This document shows positions 1-5,787 of a stretch of 11,531 nucleotides of DNA, one piece after another. The DNA is from Methanosuratincolales archaeon. Lineage in GTDB: Archaea > Thermoproteota > Methanomethylicia > Methanomethylicales > Methanomethylicaceae. The notes under the pieces are model-generated. The model did not search any database. It was not told the origin of the DNA and saw only the letters and a list, made by a program, of their open reading frames with translations. Within the stretch, counting starts at the first letter, position 1, and each line of letters starts with the position of its first letter. The stretch covers positions 1 through 11,531 of the forward strand of contig CALGKV010000097.1 of assembly GCA_937930465.1 (NCBI GenBank), read 5' to 3'. The position numbers were made by a program, and so were the translations under genes.

Positions 1-1709
1 GGAACGGGACTATCGTCAGCCGGAAGTGGTCTTTCGGCGACGGGTCTTACTCCATATCCAAGGACCCCGTCCATACTTACTCGTATCCCGGCTCGTATAC
101 CGTATCGCTGACTGTGACCGATAGCTATGGCCTCTCCTCGACCAGGTCCCAGGCAATAACCGTGAAGAACCGCCCCCCAGAAGTTCATATGGCAAGGCCC
201 GCGGGCGGGGGATTCTTCAGCGGAACAATCGAGCTCGCCGCGGATGCCTCTGACCTCGACGGCACCATTTCGAAGGTCAGCTTCTTCTACTTAGCGGGCG
301 ATAAGGTCAACTTCATTGGGGCAAACAGCACGTCAATGCAGCGGGGGGAGTGGACATTCCAATGGGACACCTCCCCGCTCACAATCTCGGGGATCCAGGT
401 ATACGCGGTGGCCTACGACGGCTTTGACTACAGCAGCCCTGGCTACATCGATCAGCCGATCAGCCTGGACAACTCCCCGCCCTCCCCTCCCACCCCGCTC
501 CTCCCAAAGCAGGGGTCTCGAACCGACGGGCAGACCCTCCTCTCCTGGTCGCCGCCGTCCGACTTGGGCAGCGGTGTTTTCCTTTACACCGTCGAGATGA
601 ACCGATCGGGCTCTGGATCAGATGCGGGATCTATAGATCAGGTTCTCGTTGAGACAGACCGCACCAGCTGCCGCGTGGAACTTAGCCCAGGCCTTTGGGC
701 CTGGCGTGTGAGGGCGACCGACTTCGCTGGGAATATTGGCGAGTGGTCACCCCAAATGGAATTCGTTGCAGACTCCTTCCTGGTCAACGAGAGCGGAAGC
801 AGCTCCCCTAGGTCGGACATAGGCTCCAGCCAGTATGTCTGGTTCAGGGTCTTCTACCAGTACGACGGGAGCCCTTTCACGCCTGGGAACGGCACAGTCT
901 TCGTGAATGGGTCTCCCGCTTCCTGGAACACCGAGCTTGAACGCTGGGAGCTTCCTGTCTCGAAAGCTATTGCAGGGGAGGCAATAATGCACATCTCAGC
1001 GATCCTGGACGGCCGCAACCCTGTGACAACGATCAATCGAACCGCTCCCCCCGCCTCCATAATCTTCGACCGTGTGATAGTTGACCGCATCGATCCCTCT
1101 GAGCTCAGGGTCCAGGTCGGGAGGCAGGTAAACTTTAGCGCATTCGGGCACTATGAGTACGACTCCGCCGAGTGGATCGGGGGATTTATGATGAACGATT
1201 CGTCCTCGAAGGACTCGATGGGTATGTACGCCTACTCTGTCAGGAGCATCACGGACCAGCTGTATAACCTCACTAGCTTCCTGCAGCTGGCTCCCCCAGC
1301 CTCAGTCATTTTCGACAAAATCCAGTACCGCGTGGATTACGAGACAGCAAGGCCTGGTGAGTGCCTGGTCCATTTGCGCCTGTCTTACAGCTATGATGGC
1401 TCGCCGATCACCAGTGCGGCTTCCTCGATCACGATAGGCGGCAGCCAACCGAAGGATCTGGGGGATGGCAATTACGAACTCGCCCTAAGCACACTCCTGC
1501 CCTATGCTACGATAAGGTCAGAGATCGATCTCGATAACTTCGACTCTGTTGTGCTGGAGGAGGGTGTCCTCTTGGCTGGCAACGCAGCAGTCTATGCTGT
1601 TTCGGCATCTGCTGCTGCGATCATGCTCGCACTCTATTTCAAGAGGGGCAGCGCCCGCGGGGGTTCGTTGCCCGAATCCTTGTCCAGAATCAAGCCTAGT
1701 GCCAACTAG
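1..1709 (+). CDS. Large surface protein, 3' part (PKD, Ig-like and FN3-like domains, repeat modules, C-terminal membrane anchor)
   Basis: The reading frame is open from the left edge (first full codon at base 3), so the start lies outside the window and 568 C-terminal residues are visible; an ATG at 114 is internal. Residues 1-45 are the end of a PKD domain (WSFGDG, then HTYSYPGSYTVSLTVTD). Residues about 58-155 form an Ig-like domain with a DLDG turn, and about 158-255 an FN3-like domain (LLSWSPPSD, then WAWRVRATDFAGNIGEWS). Residues about 277-519 hold three diverged copies of one module (YxYDGSP; APPASxIFD at the ends of copies 1 and 2). A hydrophobic stretch at about 525-545 followed by KRG and a basic tail looks like a membrane anchor with the bulk outside the cell. 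Several NxS/T sites could be glycosylated. A role in the cell surface or adhesion is inferred from architecture only; no enzymatic domain is visible in this part. It converges on gatB. Confidence 0.85.
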   Translation, partial: NGTIVSRKWSFGDGSYSISKDPVHTYSYPGSYTVSLTVTDSYGLSSTRSQAITVKNRPPEVHMARPAGGGFFSGTIELAADASDLDGTISKVSFFYLAGDKVNFIGANSTSMQRGEWTFQWDTSPLTISGIQVYAVAYDGFDYSSPGYIDQPISLDNSPPSPPTPLLPKQGSRTDGQTLLSWSPPSDLGSGVFLYTVEMNRSGSGSDAGSIDQVLVETDRTSCRVELSPGLWAWRVRATDFAGNIGEWSPQMEFVADSFLVNESGSSSPRSDIGSSQYVWFRVFYQYDGSPFTPGNGTVFVNGSPASWNTELERWELPVSKAIAGEAIMHISAILDGRNPVTTINRTAPPASIIFDRVIVDRIDPSELRVQVGRQVNFSAFGHYEYDSAEWIGGFMMNDSSSKDSMGMYAYSVRSITDQLYNLTSFLQLAPPASVIFDKIQYRVDYETARPGECLVHLRLSYSYDGSPITSAASSITIGGSQPKDLGDGNYELALSTLLPYATIRSEIDLDNFDSVVLEEGVLLAGNAAVYAVSASAAAIMLALYFKRGSARGGSLPESLSRIKPSAN

Positions 1710-1745
1710 CCTAAATTCCTTTGAGCTCCCTAGTTGGTCTCATCT

Positions 1746-1763
1746 CGGGGTGAAAGCCCGTTT
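1746..1763 (+). terminator. Weak hairpin plus short T-run after the surface-protein gene
   Basis: CGGG (1746-1749) can pair with CCCG (1757-1760) around a 7-base loop, followed by TTT. It lies 37 bases past the surface-protein stop in the 72-base convergent gap with gatB. The stem is only four pairs and the T-run is short, so this is a weak candidate. Confidence 0.2.
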
Positions 1764-1781
1764 CTAGATGCTTTGGTTCCA

Positions 1782-3251
1782 CTATCCGCCAGCCTTCATG
1801 CGCTCAAGCCTCTCTTTGATGCAGCGGTTCACGAGCTCTGGGTCGCCCTTCCCCCTCGTCTTGCGCATAACCTGCCCCACTAGGAAATGTGCGGCCTTCT
1901 CGTCCGAGAGCGCGTCAGTCACGGCCTTGCTGTTTTCAGAGAAGACCTCTTCCACTACCCTCTCTATCGCATCCCTGTCTGCGATCCTGGCCATGTCGTT
2001 CTCCCTAACGACATCCTCTGCGCTCCTCCCGGTCGTGACAAGCGTAGGGAGTATTATCTTCCCGATCTTTCCGCTTATCTTGCCCTCCCTTATCATGACG
2101 AGCATGCCTGAAAAGATCTCCGGGGTTAGCTTAGCCTCTTCCAGATCCAAGCTCTTCTCATGGAGAACGCCCAAGAGATCGCTCATAATCCAGTTGCTGA
2201 CGGTCTTAGGCTCCCCATAGATCTTCGCGCTTTCCTCGAAGAAGTCCGCTAGCCTCTTCTCTGCTGTCAGTACCTGCGCATCATACTGCGGGAGCCCATA
2301 CTCCCTCACAAAGCGTTCCGCCCTTGCGTCAGGCAGCTCTGGCATCCTCTCCCTAATGGACTCAACATATGCCATATCAAGGCGTATCGGCGGTATGTCC
2401 GGCTCAGGGAAGTACCTGTAGTCGTGCTCCTCCTCCTTCTCCCTCAGTGATATCGTGACCTTCCTCACCTCGTCCCAGTGCCTCGTCTCGCGCCTCACCT
2501 TCTCCCCTTTCTCGAGCATGTTCCTCTGCCTCGAGATCTCGAAGTTGAGCGCCCTCTCCACTTCCTTGAACGAAGAGATGTTCTTTATCTCGACCCTGGT
2601 GCCGCCCCCTATCGAAATGTTGGCGTCGCACCTCATCGCACCCTCGAGGCCGCCGTCGAAAGCGCCGATGTGCTCTAGTATCGACCTGAGCTTCTGCAGG
2701 AATAGCCTTGCCTCCCTTGGGGATGACATGTCCGGCTCCGTGACTATCTCCAGCAGCGCCATCCCTGCCCTGTTGTAGTCCACAAGCGTGTAAGGCGATA
2801 GGTCTATGGGCCCTATGTGCACGAGCTTCGCAGGGTCCTCCTCTAGCTGTATCCTCGTGATCCTAACCCTCTTCCTGGAGCTCCCTACATTGATGTCGAT
2901 GAACCCCCCCTCGCAGATCGTCTTCGACCCCTTGGTTTCATACATCGAGATCTGGAAGTTCTTCCCCATGTCCACATAGTAGTAGTTCTTCCTGTAGAAC
3001 GAAGTCCTCCCGCTGATCTTGCTGTTCAGCGCCAGCCCTGCCATGACTGCAAGCTCGACCGCCTTCGCGTTCGGCCTCGGCAGCGACCCGGGGTGACCTA
3101 GGCAGATCTCGCAGACATTTGTGTTCGGTCCCTTGCCCCTGTAATCTGAGCTGCACCCGCAGAAGAGCTTGGTTCTCAGCCTGTTGAGCTGGCAGTGGAC
3201 CTCTATCCCAATCACGACCCCGTTTTTTTGTTCCAATGTCTCAGCGACCAT
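1782..3251 (-). CDS. gatB: Asp/Glu-tRNA amidotransferase subunit B (GatB)
   Basis: GatB is the tRNA-binding, kinase-like subunit of GatCAB: it activates the misacylated Asp or Glu on tRNA with ATP and receives ammonia from GatA. The product is 489 residues, normal for the family. Family signatures are VVIGIEVHCQL near residues 12-22 (Glu17 and His19 match the metal-site ExH), two cysteine pairs (C31/C33 and C47/C50) in FCGCS and NTNVCEICLGHPGSLP, then EDPAKLVH and VDYNRAGMALLEIVTEPD. The last 80 or so residues form the helical YqeY-like tail that grips the tRNA elbow. I chose the ATG at 3251 because GGTG sits 7 bases upstream and the protein then begins close to the usual GatB N-terminus; a TTG at 3281 would add 10 residues. 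It is the last gene of gatCAB, 39 bases after gatA. In archaea Gln-tRNA is usually made by GatDE, so the likely substrate is Asp-tRNA(Asn); that is inference. Confidence 0.97.
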   Translation of the reverse strand: MVAETLEQKNGVVIGIEVHCQLNRLRTKLFCGCSSDYRGKGPNTNVCEICLGHPGSLPRPNAKAVELAVMAGLALNSKISGRTSFYRKNYYYVDMGKNFQISMYETKGSKTICEGGFIDINVGSSRKRVRITRIQLEEDPAKLVHIGPIDLSPYTLVDYNRAGMALLEIVTEPDMSSPREARLFLQKLRSILEHIGAFDGGLEGAMRCDANISIGGGTRVEIKNISSFKEVERALNFEISRQRNMLEKGEKVRRETRHWDEVRKVTISLREKEEEHDYRYFPEPDIPPIRLDMAYVESIRERMPELPDARAERFVREYGLPQYDAQVLTAEKRLADFFEESAKIYGEPKTVSNWIMSDLLGVLHEKSLDLEEAKLTPEIFSGMLVMIREGKISGKIGKIILPTLVTTGRSAEDVVRENDMARIADRDAIERVVEEVFSENSKAVTDALSDEKAAHFLVGQVMRKTRGKGDPELVNRCIKERLERMKAGG

Positions 3252-3258
3252 GATTGTG

Positions 3259-3262
3259 CACC
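3259..3262 (-). promoter_or_regulatory. Shine-Dalgarno site for gatB
   Basis: GGTG on the minus strand, followed by 7 bases and then the ATG at 3251. It favours this ATG over the upstream in-frame TTG at 3281. Confidence 0.55.
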
Positions 3263-3290
3263 AACCAACCAAACGAGCCAATAACCCGCC

Positions 3291-4730
3291 TTACACGGGG
3301 GGTCTGAGGTTAAGCCCCAGCCCCTCCTCCACCTTTTTCGCAGCCGTCAAGATCTTCCCTTCCCCGAGCGGCGGCCCCATTATCTGAAGCCCGACAGGGA
3401 GCCCATCTGCGAACCCGCACGGGACGGAGATCGCCGGGATCCCAGCTAGGTTCACCGAGACTGTGTCGATGTCGCTCATGTACATCTCCAGGGGGTCCTC
3501 CACCTTCTCACCGATCCTGAAAGCTGGCGTCGGCATAGTTGGCCCCACTAGCACGTCGAAATCCTTGAAGAGCCGCTCGAAGTCCTTCCTGATCAGCGTC
3601 CTTGCCTTTAGCGCCTTCAGGTAGTACTCCTCGTAGTACCCTGAGGAGAGCGCGAAAGTCCCAAGTATTATCCTCCTCTTGACCTCGGTCCCGAAGTTCA
3701 TCCCCCTTGTCTTGGAGAACGACTCCTCCCAATTCAGCCCCTCGTCCTCCTCCCTGGTCCCGTACCTGATACCGTCGAACCTTGCCAGGTTCGAGCTGGC
3801 CTCCGACATTGCTATTATGTAGTACGCCGGGAGCGCGTACTTGAGGGATGGGAGAGACGCCTCCTCCCAGATAGCCCCGAAGCCTTCTAGTTCATGCACC
3901 CCGTTCCAGACCTCCCTCTCCACCCTGGGGTCCGTGCCTTCCCCAAAGAACTCCCGTGGGACGCCGATCCTGAGACCCTTCACGTCCCTGCCCAGGCATG
4001 CGAGGTAATCCTCTTTCCCTCTAGGGATGGTGGTGCAGTCTTTCGGGTCTTGGCAGCTTATTACGTTGAGAAGCAGAGCGCAGTCCCTCACGTCCCTTGT
4101 CATTGGGCCTATCTGCTCGAGGCTGTTTGCGTAAGCAACCAGCCCGTACCTGCTCACCAGCCCGTAGGTCGCCTTCATGGCAACTATCCCGCAGAAGCTC
4201 GCCGGGCACCTGACCGATCCGCCAGTATCTGACCCGAGCGCTGCCAAGGCGAGCCTAGCAGATACCGCAACAGCAGACCCGCCTGATGACCCGCCTGGGA
4301 CCCTCTCCCTGTCCCAGGGGTTGCGGCATATGAAGAACCCAGAGTTCTCTGTGGACGACCCCATCGCAAATTCGTCCATATTCGTCTTCCCGATGACCGA
4401 ACCCCCTTCCGCCTTTATCCTGGAGACTACAGTCGCGTCGTAGGGCGGCACGTATTCCTTGAGAATCTTGGAGCCGCAAGTGGTTTTGATCCCCTTGGTG
4501 CATATGCAGTCCTTGACTGCTATGGGCGCACCTTCGATCGAGCCACCCCCGGTCCCATCGCCCCCTTCGCGGAATGCCGCCCCTTCGTTCAAAGTTATGT
4601 ATGCGCCATACTCGGGGTTCAGCCTTCTGATCCTCTCCAGGAATGTTTCCAAAAGCCCTTCTTTCTCTATCTCGCCGTTCTTGATCGACTCCACCGCCTC
4701 GAAGAGAGTAAGGTCCTCAAGCCTTGCCAT
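3291..4730 (-). CDS. gatA: Asp/Glu-tRNA amidotransferase subunit A (GatA)
   Basis: GatA is the glutaminase of GatCAB, an amidase-signature enzyme that releases ammonia from glutamine (or asparagine) for GatB. Its Ser-cisSer-Lys triad is intact: Lys73 in IAVKD, Ser148 in PGGSSGGSA and Ser172 in GSDTGGSVR, with the 75- and 24-residue spacings seen in characterised bacterial GatA. Other family blocks are KTNMDEFAMGSSTENS, YGLVSRYGLVAYANSLEQIG, and near the C-terminus FDVLVGPTMPTPAF and SVPCGFADGLPVGLQIMG. The 479-residue length is typical. The ATG at 4730 is used here; a GTG at 4739 in the same frame would add three residues, and neither has a strong Shine-Dalgarno site. The gene starts 18 bases after the gatC stop, so the two are almost certainly co-transcribed and possibly translationally coupled. 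Confidence 0.97.
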   Translation of the reverse strand: MARLEDLTLFEAVESIKNGEIEKEGLLETFLERIRRLNPEYGAYITLNEGAAFREGGDGTGGGSIEGAPIAVKDCICTKGIKTTCGSKILKEYVPPYDATVVSRIKAEGGSVIGKTNMDEFAMGSSTENSGFFICRNPWDRERVPGGSSGGSAVAVSARLALAALGSDTGGSVRCPASFCGIVAMKATYGLVSRYGLVAYANSLEQIGPMTRDVRDCALLLNVISCQDPKDCTTIPRGKEDYLACLGRDVKGLRIGVPREFFGEGTDPRVEREVWNGVHELEGFGAIWEEASLPSLKYALPAYYIIAMSEASSNLARFDGIRYGTREEDEGLNWEESFSKTRGMNFGTEVKRRIILGTFALSSGYYEEYYLKALKARTLIRKDFERLFKDFDVLVGPTMPTPAFRIGEKVEDPLEMYMSDIDTVSVNLAGIPAISVPCGFADGLPVGLQIMGPPLGEGKILTAAKKVEEGLGLNLRPPV

Positions 4731-4748
4731 ATCCAGCACTCGCCCGAA

Positions 4749-5045
4749 TCACACTATCTTGGGGGCGACGATGAACCCGTCCTTTACCTTTCTAGCCGTA
4801 GAAAGCGCGCTCTCCCTCGCGAGCCCGGTCTCCTCGCGGTCATCCCTGAAAGCGTTCGTGAGGTTCAGCACGTGGAATGTCGGTTCGGCTGCCTCGACCT
4901 CTGGGCTGTCGAGTGCCCCCGCGAACTCGAGTATTCTGTTGAGCTGGTCTGTGAACTTTTCAACCTCAGCAGGCGTGAGCGCGATCTTCGAGAGCCAGGC
5001 CAGCCTTTCTGTCCTATCCTTTGAAACTGTTTTTAAGCTCTCCAC
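4749..5045 (-). CDS. gatC: Asp/Glu-tRNA amidotransferase subunit C (GatC)
   Basis: GatC is the small subunit that wraps round GatA and GatB and stabilises their contact. The 98-residue length fits. Family features are an N-terminal helical part (LAWLSKIALTPAEVEKF, then ILEFAGALD), the EAAEPTFHVLNLTNAFRDD segment that threads between the partners, and the C-terminal DGFIVAPKIV that matches the usual DGFFVVPKI ending. The start is a GTG at 5045, with a G-rich run (5051-5056) 5 bases before it serving as ribosome-binding site. It is the first gene of gatC-gatA-gatB, so expression of the whole complex should depend on the promoter just upstream. Confidence 0.95.
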   Translation of the reverse strand: MESLKTVSKDRTERLAWLSKIALTPAEVEKFTDQLNRILEFAGALDSPEVEAAEPTFHVLNLTNAFRDDREETGLARESALSTARKVKDGFIVAPKIV

Positions 5046-5050
5046 CGTAG

Positions 5051-5096
5051 CCCCCCTTCCCTCTACGCATAATGCCCCTTGTTCGTAATAAAAATA
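5051..5096 (-). promoter_or_regulatory. Probable promoter and ribosome-binding site of the gatCAB operon
   Basis: On the minus strand an AT-rich TATA-like box (TATTTTTATT, 5087-5096) stands where transcription would begin near 5066-5068, leaving a leader of about 20 bases. The leader holds GGGGGG at 5051-5056, 5 bases before the GTG start. The rest of the 216-base gap between hsp20 and gatC shows no convincing gene or structured RNA apart from the hsp20 terminator. Confidence 0.4.
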
Positions 5097-5210
5097 CTGC
5101 CTGTCGAGGTTGCCGCCTGATCCTGCAGACTTCCGCTATTCTTGCAATCCCCTGCCCATTCTTCCAGCGCATATCAGCCGGAGAAACTGAACCAAGAACT
5201 CGATTTGAAG

Positions 5211-5230
5211 AGAAAAAGGAAATGAAAAAA
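5211..5230 (-). terminator. T-tract terminator after hsp20
   Basis: Read on the minus strand, two T-runs (6 T at 5225-5230, 5 T at 5213-5217) begin about 32 bases after the hsp20 stop, with no hairpin before them. Tandem T-tracts of this kind are the usual intrinsic terminator of archaeal RNA polymerase. Confidence 0.55.
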
Positions 5231-5261
5231 TTGGGGTACATTTAGGAGGAAGTCCGGGAGC

Positions 5262-5705
5262 TCACTCGATCTTGATCGAGTGCCTCTTGGCCTTCTCTAG
5301 CTTCGGCATCCTTACCTCTAGGACTCCGTTGTTGAAAGTCGCCTTCACCTTGGTGCCGTCGACCCCGCAGGGCAGCTCTATGAGCCTGTAGAAGTTCATC
5401 GATCGCCTTTCCCTCTTCCTGACGCCTCCCTTCTCGAAGGCGACCTCCTGCTTCTGGGATGCCTTTATCTCCAATGTGCTGTCAGTGAGGTTTAGCTCAA
5501 TGTTCTCCTTTGGGACGCCAGGAAGCTCAGCGGTGACTATGACCTCGTCCGAGGTCTCGTTTATGTCTACGAGGGGCTCCCTGAACCCCTCATCCCTGGA
5601 GATCGGAAGCCTCTTCTGCATCTCCTCGGTCATGCTTCCCATGAACCTCTCCATCTCCCGCATCATCCTTCGGAAATCGTCAAAGATGTCGATCCCGTAA
5701 GACAT
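5262..5705 (-). CDS. hsp20: Small heat-shock protein, Hsp20/alpha-crystallin family
   Basis: An ATP-independent holdase that binds unfolding proteins in the cytoplasm and forms large oligomers. The product is 147 residues. A Met- and charge-rich N-terminal arm (1-40, IDIFDDFRRMMREMERF) is followed by the alpha-crystallin domain at about 45-135 (REPLVDINETSDEVIVTAELPGV, and FNNGVLEVRMPK, the family's A-x-x-x-NGVL-x-V-x-x-PK block). The tail ends in an I-x-I motif (IKI, residues 144-146) that docks into neighbouring subunits. The ATG at 5705 has GAGGTG 7 bases upstream; a TTG at 5711 would add two residues and separates worse from that site. It is divergent from cdc48, and in Archaeoglobus fulgidus an hsp20 and a cdc48 are also linked in a heat-shock operon, so shared control by stress is plausible. 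Confidence 0.96.
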   Translation of the reverse strand: MSYGIDIFDDFRRMMREMERFMGSMTEEMQKRLPISRDEGFREPLVDINETSDEVIVTAELPGVPKENIELNLTDSTLEIKASQKQEVAFEKGGVRKRERRSMNFYRLIELPCGVDGTKVKATFNNGVLEVRMPKLEKAKRHSIKIE

Positions 5706-5712
5706 CCTCAAC

Positions 5713-5718
5713 CACCTC
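5713..5718 (-). promoter_or_regulatory. Shine-Dalgarno site for hsp20
   Basis: GAGGTG on the minus strand, 7 bases before the ATG at 5705. It decides for this start over the TTG at 5711. Confidence 0.7.
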
Positions 5719-5734
5719 AGGATTTAGAATATAT

Positions 5735-5758
5735 CGAAGTAAAATATATATCTTTCTG
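5735..5758. promoter_or_regulatory. Shared bidirectional promoter core between hsp20 and cdc48
   Basis: A self-complementary ATATATAT (5744-5751) is the central AT-rich element in the 82-base gap. Read on plus it is preceded by purine-rich GAAGTAAA, and on minus by purine-rich CAGAAAG, so each strand has a BRE-like flank in front of the same TATA octamer. The octamer centre is about 41 bases from the cdc48 ATG and about 43 from the hsp20 ATG. With the usual 25-base spacing, starts of transcription would fall near 5772 (+) and 5722 (-), giving leaders of about 16-17 bases that both include the Shine-Dalgarno sites. A second AT stretch (ATATAT, 5730-5735) lies closer to hsp20. Confidence 0.6.
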
Positions 5759-5787
5759 TAGTATATGAGTATGGCAGGTGTATCAAG

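Noticed and set aside
1768..2220. A 150-codon plus-strand frame opposite the end of gatB
   Set aside because: Antisense to the conserved GatB tail domain, hydrophobic and low in complexity, with no Shine-Dalgarno site I can see; a shadow frame.
3886..4240. A plus-strand frame opposite gatA looking for a nested gene
   Set aside because: It lies within the amidase catalytic core on the other strand, has no family resemblance and no start signals.
4459..5088. A 209-codon open frame on the plus strand opposite gatA and gatC
   Set aside because: It is fully antisense to two clearly conserved genes and its product is Ser/Pro-rich with no recognisable domain; it arises from the base composition of the real genes.
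5014..5241. A 75-codon minus-strand frame in the gap between hsp20 and gatC
   Set aside because: It overlaps the gatC start and its promoter as well as the hsp20 terminator, and the product resembles nothing I know. The TATA-like box and G-rich site for gatC explain the region better.
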